From: a virus
Virus record (IMG/VR): IMGVR_UViG_3300043409_001033
Location: 1 to 64,000 of that record
Length of the DNA stretch: 64,000 nt
Reading direction: 5' to 3' (one strand)
Below the pieces are notes generated by a model, which saw only the letters and a list, made by a program, of their open reading frames with translations, was not told the DNA's origin and did no database searches. Positions 1 through 7,227 of the stretch are shown one piece after another (the stretch's first letter is position 1; each line of letters begins with the position of its first letter). A program made the position numbers and the translations under genes.

Positions 1-327
1 ATTTAACCTTTGAATATCAATTTTTAAGTCTTCAATTTTATTTAAAGTATTTATCTTTACATTTTTGATTAGTTCTTGAATATTAGTACTAAACTCGTAG
101 TAAAAATACACGTTCCAATTATTTTTATCATCCTTTTTAAACATCACTTCGTATGGTCGTCTATATTTTCCTTCATATAAAGCTAATGAATATGTAGGAT
201 TTTGTTCTAATTCCCAATAGTCAGAAAAACTAATTTCTCTTTTAAATATTAAAGTATCAAATGACAAATCGGATTCATTGAACGTATATAATACAGATGG
301 ATAAGGTATATTATGTTCAATTTTCAT
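1..327 (-). CDS. Hypothetical protein, 3' end cut by window edge
   Basis: An open frame of 109 codons runs from an ATG at 327 to the window edge with no stop, so the C terminus is missing. It begins MKIEHNIPYPSVLYTF and is rich in aromatic and charged residues (SDYWELEQNPTYSLALYEGK, then RRPYEVMF and NNWNVYFYYEF), looking like a small globular beta-rich protein. The tail becomes helical and charged near the cut. The start codon lies inside the last codons of the upstream coiled-coil gene (11-base overlap), which suggests translational coupling. I do not recognise a family. Confidence 0.72.
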   Translation of the reverse strand, partial: MKIEHNIPYPSVLYTFNESDLSFDTLIFKREISFSDYWELEQNPTYSLALYEGKYRRPYEVMFKKDDKNNWNVYFYYEFSTNIQELIKNVKINTLNKIEDLKIDIQRLN

Positions 328-682
328 ATTTGGATAATTTTAAATCTTCAATTTCACTCTTTAGTTCGTATATTTCATCAAGAGCTTCGTCGAATTTATC
401 TTCAAGACGGTCATTTTCTTCTTTGAAAGATTCAATGTCTTCTTTTAAATTCTCAATTTTATTTTCTAAGTCTTCAATTTCTTCTTCAAGGTCTTCTTTT
501 TGATAATATAATTCATTTCCAAATTCTCTTAATGTAGAGTTATGATGTCTGATTACTTCACAATATTTCAAAGCTTCTGTTAAATCTTCTTCATTATCAA
601 CATAAGTTTTTAAAGTGTCTATCACTTCATCAATATATTGACAAGTATTTGGTACGTCTGTTTGGTCTCTTCTTGTTCTCAT
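317..682 (-). CDS. Small coiled-coil protein
   Basis: This 121-aa protein has a short N-terminal part (to about residue 45) and then a nearly continuous, strongly acidic heptad coiled coil from about residue 55 to the end, built from Leu/Ile/Phe plus Glu/Asp/Lys. There is no signal peptide, membrane segment or cysteine motif. It sits 5 bases after another coiled-coil gene and overlaps the following gene by 11 bases, so it belongs to the operon headed by SSB, UvsX and the exonuclease. Its role is unknown. A structural or oligomerising partner is possible, but low-complexity coiled coils give little functional information. Confidence 0.7.
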   Translation of the reverse strand: MRTRRDQTDVPNTCQYIDEVIDTLKTYVDNEEDLTEALKYCEVIRHHNSTLREFGNELYYQKEDLEEEIEDLENKIENLKEDIESFKEENDRLEDKFDEALDEIYELKSEIEDLKLSKYEN

Positions 683-687
683 AGGAA

Positions 688-1149
688 TTATTTATCTTTT
701 GTTAAATCAATCGCTTCTAATAAATTATATTTTAAAATATCAGATACTTCTTTATACGCATTTAATCGTTCCTTTAAATAATTTTTCATATCTATCATAT
801 CATAATAATCATTGGTTATTTTTTCAATTTCTTTTTGTTGGGATTCAATTGTATTATATGATTGACTTAAATTAGTTTGTAAATTATCATTTTCTAAAGT
901 TAAATCATTATATAAGTTTATATTCTTATTTAATTCATTTTCTAAAGACGTGATGTTAGAAGTCAATTCATCAATTATATTAGATTGTTCTTTAATGAAT
1001 ACACAAGCATTAGTATAATATGATTGAATTTTAAATAAAATTTTATTGAAATATTCTTCTTCTCTATTATTAGGAGTGTTTTCAAGTATGAAACCAGAAA
1101 GTTCTTTAAAATCATCCTTTAAATAATCAAATTCAAATTTATTTTTCAT
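688..1149 (-). CDS. Coiled-coil protein downstream of the exonuclease
   Basis: This 153-aa protein has a folded-looking start (residues 1-55, FEFDYLKDDFKELSGFIL) and a long Asn/Gln/Leu-rich coiled coil from about 55 to 125. Its ATG overlaps the stop of the exonuclease gene by 4 bases (ATGA arrangement), so the two are probably translated together. No catalytic motif, cysteines or transmembrane helix are visible. It could be a partner of the recombination proteins upstream, but that rests on position alone. Confidence 0.72.
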   Translation of the reverse strand: MKNKFEFDYLKDDFKELSGFILENTPNNREEEYFNKILFKIQSYYTNACVFIKEQSNIIDELTSNITSLENELNKNINLYNDLTLENDNLQTNLSQSYNTIESQQKEIEKITNDYYDMIDMKNYLKERLNAYKEVSDILKYNLLEAIDLTKDK

Positions 1150-2171
1150 TTCTTTAATTTTAAAAAGTTATTAATTAACCATTGTTCGACATTTGGAGCA
1201 TAAATATGATTTTTAATATCATCTTCAAAGGCTTTAGATAAAAAACTATTAGAATCTAAATTTAGTTCCTGTTGTAAACAAATATCTACTAAATCTTTAT
1301 CATAAACATCTAATTCAATATTGTGTAAATCCATTAGTTGATAATTCATTTCTAATTGCTCTTTAGATTCAATTAGTTTTGTATATTTTGATAATGGTTT
1401 TTTAATATTTTTAGTTTTTGAAATAGCATATTCATAAATTTCATTTAATGAAGTTTGATTTTTTTGAGATATTAATGGATAGTATTTTTTAATAGTTGAT
1501 TCTCCTAAACCTTCAATATTTGGAATATCATCTGAAATATCTCCTAATATACATCTATAATTTAAAAAATTTATTGGATAAACTCCGTGTTTATTAAATA
1601 CTTCTTGGGTATTGTAGGTTACTTTTTCAATTGGATTGTAAATGTTGATATTTGATTCAATTAATTGAAGATAATCTTTATCATTAGAAACTATTGTAAT
1701 CTTTGATTTAAGACACAATCTTTTTGATAGATAAGCAATTATATCATCGGCTTCATATCGTTCAATAGAGAACAAATAAATGGGTAAATCTTGAAGATAT
1801 TGAATTAATCTTACAAGTTGTTTATGAAAACTTTCATCATTTTCTTTTGGGTCTTCAAAAACAGCTTGATTGACAATTCCTTTGTTTAATCTTTTTGATT
1901 TATATAGGGGATAAATCTTTTTTCTACGAGCAGATGAGTCATTTCCTTCAAAAACAATAAATACTTTTATTGGAGATTGCTCTTTGATTGTTTTGGATAG
2001 GGAATTAAGAAATCCAACTAATCCACCAATATGATTACCGTATTTATTGATAGTATTATTTACGATAAAACTTCTAATAAACATATTCATTGCATCAATA
2101 ATTACAATATGTTCTTGAGAAGAGTTATTAGTCGAATTTCTTAATTTTTGTAATCTTTCTTGTAAGTTCAT
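1146..2171 (-). CDS. RNase H / FEN-type 5'-3' exonuclease
   Basis: This 341-aa protein is a PIN/FEN-superfamily 5' nuclease like T4 RNase H, which removes RNA primers and adjacent DNA from lagging-strand fragments. Visible acidic metal-binding positions are D26 (IVIIDAMN), D78, E140-D142-D143 (YEADDI), D164/D166 (SNDKDY) and D211, D214, D215 (LGDISDDIP). They are followed by a helix-hairpin-helix-type segment (IEGLGESTIKKY, about 219-230). Length is close to T4 RNase H (about 305 aa), with an extra C-terminal stretch. It follows uvsX by 15 bases, in keeping with a replication/recombination cluster. Family assignment is confident; the primer-removal role is inferred from the family. Confidence 0.92.
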   Translation of the reverse strand: MNLQERLQKLRNSTNNSSQEHIVIIDAMNMFIRSFIVNNTINKYGNHIGGLVGFLNSLSKTIKEQSPIKVFIVFEGNDSSARRKKIYPLYKSKRLNKGIVNQAVFEDPKENDESFHKQLVRLIQYLQDLPIYLFSIERYEADDIIAYLSKRLCLKSKITIVSNDKDYLQLIESNINIYNPIEKVTYNTQEVFNKHGVYPINFLNYRCILGDISDDIPNIEGLGESTIKKYYPLISQKNQTSLNEIYEYAISKTKNIKKPLSKYTKLIESKEQLEMNYQLMDLHNIELDVYDKDLVDICLQQELNLDSNSFLSKAFEDDIKNHIYAPNVEQWLINNFLKLKK

Positions 2172-2186
2172 AAAATTTGTTTTTAA

Positions 2187-3284
2187 TTAATCTTCGTTAT
2201 TTTCGTCTTCTACAACTAATTCTATTTCGGATTCGCTACTTGCTCCTAACTTAGTGACCCAACTTCTTTGATGTTGTTTTTTGTAAGAATCAATTGCTTC
2301 TTTGGTATTAGCAATAAACCCATGTTTAGTCATAACAAGTTTACCTTTAGCAGAAATTCCGTTATCGGTATGTTGTTTTTCAATTTGGACTTTAGTAACT
2401 TTTCCAAAAACTAACTCTTTACCTTTTGAAGTTGCCTTTAATACACTTGTTCCTGCGTCTTTGATTCCACCAAAAGTAATTTGTAATGAAGCTTGTTTCC
2501 ATAGAGCATCTCCACCTTTGTTTTTCATTTTTGGTTGTTCATTGAATCCCATTGGAACAGTAACCGTAATATGATTTACAACTACTAAACTTGCGTGATA
2601 AGGGTTAGATGCTTTTCTTGTTAAACCAATATTTTTACAAACTTGGGTAAACTCTCTACTCATAGCTCCACCATCCCACATATTGTTAGCATTTCCTGTT
2701 TCAATTGTTTGTTTACAAGGAACAACTCCTGCTGAATCCCATAAAAACATTACATCTCTTGGTAATCTACCGCTTCTTTGGTCAGCAAGTACCTTGTTGA
2801 TACATTGTGCAACAGATTCAATAGTTGGTAGTTGTTCAACGTCTCTATAAATAAAATCTCCAACATAAGTTATTTTTTCAAGAACTTCTCCTGTCGATTC
2901 GTCTATTTCTTCTTCAACAACTCTTTCACACTCAAAACCAGCGTCAATTAAATGTTCAAATGACCATTTCATCTCGGTAATAAGGAATACGATAAAAATT
3001 CCTTCTCTTTGACAAGCCTTAGCAACTTCGATTAATAGAGTAGATTTACCAGTATCAGAGTGACCACGAATAATAGTTGTACCAGAAATAGGAATTAATC
3101 CATTTGTATTAAGAGAATCTTCGATACAATCAGATAATCTTAGGTGTTGTTCTTTTTTATACGCACTTGAAGTTACTCCACCCAAAGATACATTATAATC
3201 AGAAACATTAAATTCTCTTTTCTTAATTACTCCTTGAGTGTTTTTTGAGTTTATTAACTCAGAAATACTTGATTTTTTAGCCAT
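2187..3284 (-). CDS. uvsX: UvsX-like RecA-family recombinase
   Basis: This 365-aa protein is a RecA-fold strand-exchange ATPase of the T4 UvsX type. Walker A is GHSDTGKST at residues 74-82. Walker B is the hydrophobic strand VMFLWDSAG near 178-186. A conserved block around residue 195-270 (NNMWDGGAMSREF, then VVVNHIT and KNKGGDALWKQAS) matches the L1/L2 DNA-binding region of UvsX proteins. The C terminus is acidic, as in RecA and UvsX. It follows the SSB gene and its terminator, the usual functional partnering of UvsX and gp32. The length (T4 UvsX is 391 aa) and motif order support an intact enzyme. Confidence 0.93.
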   Translation of the reverse strand: MAKKSSISELINSKNTQGVIKKREFNVSDYNVSLGGVTSSAYKKEQHLRLSDCIEDSLNTNGLIPISGTTIIRGHSDTGKSTLLIEVAKACQREGIFIVFLITEMKWSFEHLIDAGFECERVVEEEIDESTGEVLEKITYVGDFIYRDVEQLPTIESVAQCINKVLADQRSGRLPRDVMFLWDSAGVVPCKQTIETGNANNMWDGGAMSREFTQVCKNIGLTRKASNPYHASLVVVNHITVTVPMGFNEQPKMKNKGGDALWKQASLQITFGGIKDAGTSVLKATSKGKELVFGKVTKVQIEKQHTDNGISAKGKLVMTKHGFIANTKEAIDSYKKQHQRSWVTKLGASSESEIELVVEDENNED

Positions 3285-3353
3285 AATTATTTTTTATAAG
3301 ATTTCTCATTTGTCATAGGATTTAATTGTGAAATAATTTAATTTAAAAACAAA

Positions 3354-3374
3354 TTGGGGAGAATATCTCCCCAA
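3354..3374 (-). terminator. Terminator after the SSB gene
   Basis: On the minus strand a 9-bp perfect stem (TTGGGGAGA / TCTCCCCAA) with a 3-base loop starts 9 bases after the SSB stop codon. It is one of the few GC-containing palindromes in a very AT-rich region. It could also act as an RNA-level processing or stability hairpin. Confidence 0.75.
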
Positions 3375-3382
3375 AATTTTAA

Positions 3383-4555
3383 TTAATCAAATGGTAAATC
3401 TTCTTCATCATCTTCTTCATCGGCAACAAATGCTTTTCTCATAGATGGTTTTGGAATTGGTGCAGATTTTTTTGGAGCAGGTTTAAATTCTTCTTCCTCA
3501 TCTTCATCATCCTCAAACTTAGCTTTAGAAACTTGTTGTTTGGGTTTAGAAGAAATCTCTACTTCTTTCTTTTGACGAGCAATGAAAATTTCGAGAACTT
3601 CTTCTAATTTTTCAACAGATGGTTCTAAATACAAATCATCATAAAAACTTGGTACTTTCTTCCAAAAGTTTTCTAATTCTTTATCTGAATCAAAAACTGG
3701 TCTTCTTTGTTTATTTGAAAATTCAATTTCTACAATAGACTTTCCAATTTTCTTTTCTCTTGTTCTTGGGTCGGTAAATTCTTCCTCTTGAGTAGTGATA
3801 ATTAAATCAGTACCATCTTGTAAGTCGAATCTGTTATAATATCCTTCTTCAAATTCATCCAATGTATGAACAAAGTCCTTTGGAAACTTTAATTTTTTGA
3901 CATAAATTTGATATAATTCATAAACCGTTTCAATTGTTTCAATTGCTTTATCATCAAAATCTTCATTGATAGCGTCTTCTGTTTCATCAGAAATTTTAAC
4001 AACCGAATTTTTCAATAATAATTTTTTGAAATGGTTCTTTGCTCGTTGTAATTCATCTTTTTCAAGAGCGGATAATACTTTTCCAAATCTTTCTTTAGAG
4101 ATTTCCCAAAACTTAGGAGTTTGAGTATCGTCGTCTCTATCAAGAACAAGTAAATAATAACGGTCTAAATCTTTTAATTTTTTTGCGATTAATTTTACTT
4201 CTTCTGCATCTTTTGGAGACATTGATTTTGCATCAATATAAAGACTCATTCGGTATTTATTGATAGGGTCTTCGGATTGAGGAAGTGCGGATAATTTCTT
4301 ACCTTGATATGGCAAGAATCCTTGTTCAGTTACCCATTCACGTTGAATAATAGCAGGATAATCTTCCATGTTATATCTTTGGTCGATATAATCTCCGTTT
4401 TCATCTAATCTTGGAATAAAGACACGAACTGTATTCTTGCCGAGTTTAGTTGGTCTCCATAACAAATGAGAAACAGATTCTTTTTTTGGATATTGAGAAT
4501 TATTCTTAGGTTTATTGAACTGTTCTCGTAAATTTTTTAAATGCGGAATTGCCAT
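3383..4555 (-). CDS. gp32-like single-stranded DNA-binding protein
   Basis: This 390-aa protein has the layout of T4-type SSB. It has a basic N-terminal arm (residues 1-25, LREQFNKPKN), an OB-fold core with the diagnostic start HLLWRPTKLGKNTVRVFIPR, and a long Asp/Glu-rich C-terminal tail ending DEEDDEEDLPFD. That tail normally recruits replication partners. The core keeps the family strings YYLLVLDRDDD, TPKFWEISKERFGKVLSAL and GTDLIITTQEEE. The Cys/His zinc-binding loop of T4 gp32 is absent. The gene is followed by a strong hairpin terminator and then uvsX. It should coat ssDNA during replication and recombination. Confidence 0.9.
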   Translation of the reverse strand: MAIPHLKNLREQFNKPKNNSQYPKKESVSHLLWRPTKLGKNTVRVFIPRLDENGDYIDQRYNMEDYPAIIQREWVTEQGFLPYQGKKLSALPQSEDPINKYRMSLYIDAKSMSPKDAEEVKLIAKKLKDLDRYYLLVLDRDDDTQTPKFWEISKERFGKVLSALEKDELQRAKNHFKKLLLKNSVVKISDETEDAINEDFDDKAIETIETVYELYQIYVKKLKFPKDFVHTLDEFEEGYYNRFDLQDGTDLIITTQEEEFTDPRTREKKIGKSIVEIEFSNKQRRPVFDSDKELENFWKKVPSFYDDLYLEPSVEKLEEVLEIFIARQKKEVEISSKPKQQVSKAKFEDDEDEEEEFKPAPKKSAPIPKPSMRKAFVADEEDDEEDLPFD

Positions 4556-4595
4556 AAAATTGTTTTTATTGTTTATTTATTGTAATTAATTTAAT

Positions 4596-4757
4596 TTATA
4601 TTTCTGTTTTGGAGTTCCATTCTTCTAATAACTCATAGGCGTAATCACAACCTTCCCAGTTATCAACCCCAGCACATCTTAGAGCGTTCAATACCAGTTC
4701 TTGTGATTCTAATTCATCCAATCTTTTCTTGGATACAAGTACTAATTCTTCTTCCAT
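4596..4757 (-). CDS. Small acidic phage protein (DNWEG type)
   Basis: A 53-aa frame runs from the ATG at 4757 to the TAA at 4596, filling the otherwise empty gap before the SSB gene. The sequence has a helical N-terminal half (VSKKRLDELESQELVLNAL) followed by AGVDNWEGCDYAYELLEEW. The pattern GVDNWEG-x-x-x-A-x-x-LL is a recurring motif in short proteins of many phages, and its function is not known to me. Codon use and position (5 bases after the previous gene, same strand) support it as real. Confidence 0.7.
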   Translation of the reverse strand: MEEELVLVSKKRLDELESQELVLNALRCAGVDNWEGCDYAYELLEEWNSKTEI

Positions 4758-4762
4758 TGTAA

Positions 4763-5038
4763 TTAATTTAATTTAGTTTCTAAAAAATTCATAATATAAT
4801 TTTCTATTTCTTGTTGAACTTGAGTTGTATCGCTATTATAAGAATCATAATCTCGTGTCCAACTATATAACAAAAAAGATGATACTAAAAGTTCAATATA
4901 TTCTACTTTTGATATTAAAATATTTACACCTTCGCTTTCTCTAATTTGTAGAAAATGTTGTTTTAGATGTTCTAAACCTTCATCTAATTTAGGTTTAATT
5001 ATTGAAGAAAAAGTTTCTTCATTTAGTTGATTGTACAT
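4763..5038 (-). CDS. Hypothetical helical protein
   Basis: This 91-aa acidic protein is predicted mostly alpha-helical (LDEGLEHLKQHFLQIRESEG, then a hydrophobic helix YIELLVSSFLLYSW, then a Gln/Glu-rich helix). It has no cysteines or known motif. It is packed 9 bases after the small membrane protein gene and 5 bases before the DNWEG-type gene, so it is part of the same run of small genes between the polymerase-like gene and the SSB. No function is proposed. Confidence 0.6.
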   Translation of the reverse strand: MYNQLNEETFSSIIKPKLDEGLEHLKQHFLQIRESEGVNILISKVEYIELLVSSFLLYSWTRDYDSYNSDTTQVQQEIENYIMNFLETKLN

Positions 5039-5047
5039 AATAATTTG

Positions 5048-5233
5048 TTAAAATAATTTTTGGTCTTCATTGAATTTTAGAGAAGCAAAGAACCAATAAG
5101 CCAACAGAATCAATGAAGATATAAAGAAAGTTGTTGTAAAAAATTGCTCTTTAAAAGGAAAATCATTAAAATAATTTATGATTCTCAATAAACTACAAAA
5201 ATAAAAAGCGTTTGTTAAATGTTTAAATTTCAT
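5048..5233 (-). CDS. Small membrane protein, tandem paralogue 1
   Basis: This 61-aa protein has hydrophobic stretches around residues 10-20 (FYFCSLLRIINYF) and 30-50 (FFTTTFFISSLILLAYWFFA), so it is probably membrane associated. Its first six residues, MKFKHL, and its general plan (hydrophobic, short polar turn, hydrophobic, then Asn/Glu/Lys-rich tail ending EDQKLF) match the next gene upstream at 5255-5419 (MKFKHL ... NEKIF), which suggests a diverged duplication. Function is unknown. Small inner-membrane proteins of phages sometimes act in lysis or superinfection exclusion, but nothing here shows that. Confidence 0.55.
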   Translation of the reverse strand: MKFKHLTNAFYFCSLLRIINYFNDFPFKEQFFTTTFFISSLILLAYWFFASLKFNEDQKLF

Positions 5234-5254
5234 AATAATTGTTTGTTTTAATTG

Positions 5255-5419
5255 TTAAAATATTTTTTCGTTGTATTGATTATATTTATTTAAACTACAA
5301 AGAACATACAAACTAACAGACATATAAGAAATATCTCGGTAAAATTGTTTTTCCTTTTCATAAAGAAAAGAAAGTATTGCAGATATACCTCCTATATAAA
5401 TTAAATGTTTAAATTTCAT
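5255..5419 (-). CDS. Small membrane-associated protein, tandem paralogue 2
   Basis: A 54-aa frame runs from the ATG at 5419 to the TAA at 5255. It starts MKFKHLIYIGGISAILSFLY, a hydrophobic segment, continues with a charged turn (EKEKQFYRD) and a second hydrophobic stretch (ISYMSVSLYVLCSL), and ends NKYNQYNEKIF. The shared MKFKHL start and similar ending with the neighbouring gene at 5048-5233 support both as real coding sequences. Its start lies inside the end of the upstream gene (11-base overlap). Confidence 0.58.
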   Translation of the reverse strand: MKFKHLIYIGGISAILSFLYEKEKQFYRDISYMSVSLYVLCSLNKYNQYNEKIF

Positions 5420-5789
5420 AAATTTTTATTAAATTATTTTTTAAAATTGTGAGTTCATTATTTCTTACTAAAATTAATGATTTGTCGTATAATGACCAAT
5501 TGATATTTTCACCCAATTGTTGTCTAAGTTCATTAAGACCATTCATGGTGTAAAGTGTAATACATGGAGGAGATTCATCGCCTTTTCTTCGATGACACAC
5601 CATTGTATTATCATAAAGATTTTGATTTGGTTCAATTTCTACATTGTAAGAAATGAGATACTCATTTTCAATGCTTGGAGTTTCAAATACATACATTTTT
5701 CCAAATAAAACTTTGTATTGTGTAGTAATATTTGAAATATGTAAATCAAGTTGTTCTTTTGGAACGAATGTAATAACTAATTTTTGCAT
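5409..5789 (-). CDS. Hypothetical protein
   Basis: This 126-aa protein appears to be a mixed alpha/beta globular domain. It opens with a hydrophobic strand (KLVITFVPKEQLDLHI), has a central segment with two cysteines separated by 10 residues (CHRRKGDESPPC, about 65-76), and ends with another hydrophobic strand (SLILVRNNELTILKNNL). No family is recognised. It lies between the polymerase-like gene and the small membrane-protein pair, all co-directional. Confidence 0.62.
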   Translation of the reverse strand: MQKLVITFVPKEQLDLHISNITTQYKVLFGKMYVFETPSIENEYLISYNVEIEPNQNLYDNTMVCHRRKGDESPPCITLYTMNGLNELRQQLGENINWSLYDKSLILVRNNELTILKNNLIKIYEI

Positions 5790-5821
5790 AATATCATAAA
5801 GTTTATAATAGTAGAACGATA

Positions 5822-7000
5822 TTATAAATCGAATAGTTCCATTTCTTTAAAATTTTTTCCAAATTTTATTGAACAATAGGTTTCTTGTTGGATAATATTT
5901 TTTATATCAATTAAGGTTTGTTTTTTATCTTCTTTAGAATAATCAATCAAGAAACTATCGTAAAAATACAATATTAGTTTAGTTTTTTTATTTGAAAGAA
6001 AATCTTGAATATTTTTCATAGTTAGAATATTTTTTTCTGTTTCTAATACTTGTAGTATTCTTGGAATATCTTTATTTGTGTTTTCTAATAGAATTTTTTT
6101 ATTTGATATTGGTGATTGAAAGTATTGCAATTTACTAAGTTTATTTTTAAAATCAAAGAATTTTTTGAAAAAAATATTATCTGGAAATGGATTTTCTTTT
6201 ATATCTCCAAAAAGATACCACATAGATTCTTTTTTTGATTCTTCTCTATTATCGGAGTTATATACTTCCATTAGTTCGGTGTATATATCATTTGTTTTAA
6301 ATTTATGATTTAGTAAATCGGCTAAAAGGTGTATTTGATAATTTTTATAATCAAATTCGATTAGATAATCGTTATTTGGGATAATTGCTTTTCTTGAATC
6401 ATCTTTTGTTGAGATTGCCGTTATGTTATATCCATTTACAACATTGGTTGGTCTTGAATAGGTGTTATAGATATTATAATTAGAATATAATTTATCATCT
6501 ATTAAGATATTTTTATTTTTAAAGTATCTTAAATCAATATTGATTGGGTTTGATTCTAAACTTATTATAACATCAACAAAAATATTGTTATAAAAATCTA
6601 AAAATTGATTATTTTCATTGTTTAGTAGATGAGAAATATTATCAAATCTTTTTCTACAATGTTCTAATAACTTATTATTAGGAATAATGGTAATAATATT
6701 TGAAATATCTTTATAAAGATTTGTATAATGATTATGTAAAGGAAATTTTACAAATTCTAAGGTAGAATAATCATTTGAAAGGAACTTAATGTCAATTAAC
6801 TCGACATCACATGATAATGACAATAAAGATTTACAAAATTTAATGTCTTGAACAAAATAACTATTAATTTCAAGTGGTAATTTATCATATAATTTATCTT
6901 GATTTGTCGATAAGTCTCTAATATAAAATTTATAAGCATGATTTATTTGATTCCTATAATCGTAGTTGATAGGAATAATGTCTAAATAATAATTTGTCAT
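5822..7000 (-). CDS. Divergent family A DNA polymerase-like protein
   Basis: This 392-aa protein carries, in the right order and spacing, degraded versions of the Pol I polymerase motifs. They are a YSRPTN block (181-186, compare the GRLSS/T region), then RKAIIPNNDYLIEFDYKNYQ with motif A Asp at D217. A motif-B-like helix KKESMWYLFG follows (about 256-265, compare K-x7-YG). Motif C is LILYFYDSFLID with D348, where the usual HDE reads YDS. The N-terminal half is unassignable and there is no visible 3'-5' exonuclease. The two key aspartates persist, but the second carboxylate of motif C is missing, so activity is uncertain. T4-type phages normally replicate with a family B polymerase. An accessory, lesion-bypass or structural role is possible. 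The assignment comes from motif reading only. Confidence 0.55.
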   Translation of the reverse strand: MTNYYLDIIPINYDYRNQINHAYKFYIRDLSTNQDKLYDKLPLEINSYFVQDIKFCKSLLSLSCDVELIDIKFLSNDYSTLEFVKFPLHNHYTNLYKDISNIITIIPNNKLLEHCRKRFDNISHLLNNENNQFLDFYNNIFVDVIISLESNPINIDLRYFKNKNILIDDKLYSNYNIYNTYSRPTNVVNGYNITAISTKDDSRKAIIPNNDYLIEFDYKNYQIHLLADLLNHKFKTNDIYTELMEVYNSDNREESKKESMWYLFGDIKENPFPDNIFFKKFFDFKNKLSKLQYFQSPISNKKILLENTNKDIPRILQVLETEKNILTMKNIQDFLSNKKTKLILYFYDSFLIDYSKEDKKQTLIDIKNIIQQETYCSIKFGKNFKEMELFDL

Positions 7001-7015
7001 AAGAATTTAATTTAA

Positions 7016-7219
7016 CTAAATGAACCTTGTCGATTTATAACCACAATTTTCACAAGAAGTTTTGTATTGTGGTGGATTAGTCATTAATTGAATTGACCTA
7101 TCATCATAAAGTTCATTGTTGCATTTTGGACAATTGTGACCATTCTTAGCTAAATTTGGAATTGGTCTTAATGTTTCTCCTATAATTTTTTTATAGGGAT
7201 TTGATTCTAATGTTTGCAT
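7016..7219 (-). CDS. Zinc-ribbon protein
   Basis: This 67-aa protein has two CxxC pairs (CPKC at about 30-33 and CENC at about 56-59) separated by a 22-residue loop, a classical zinc-ribbon layout. The N-terminal 28 residues are polar and probably flexible. It sits between the baseplate hub gene (9 bases) and the polymerase-like gene (15 bases). Zinc ribbons of this kind are common in small phage nucleic-acid-binding proteins, but no specific function can be given. Confidence 0.7.
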   Translation of the reverse strand: MQTLESNPYKKIIGETLRPIPNLAKNGHNCPKCNNELYDDRSIQLMTNPPQYKTSCENCGYKSTRFI

Positions 7220-7227
7220 AATTATTT

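Noticed and set aside
5800-5826. TTATAAT ... ATTATAA inverted repeat between two genes
   Set aside because: Pure A-T stem with an 11-base loop, too weak to call.
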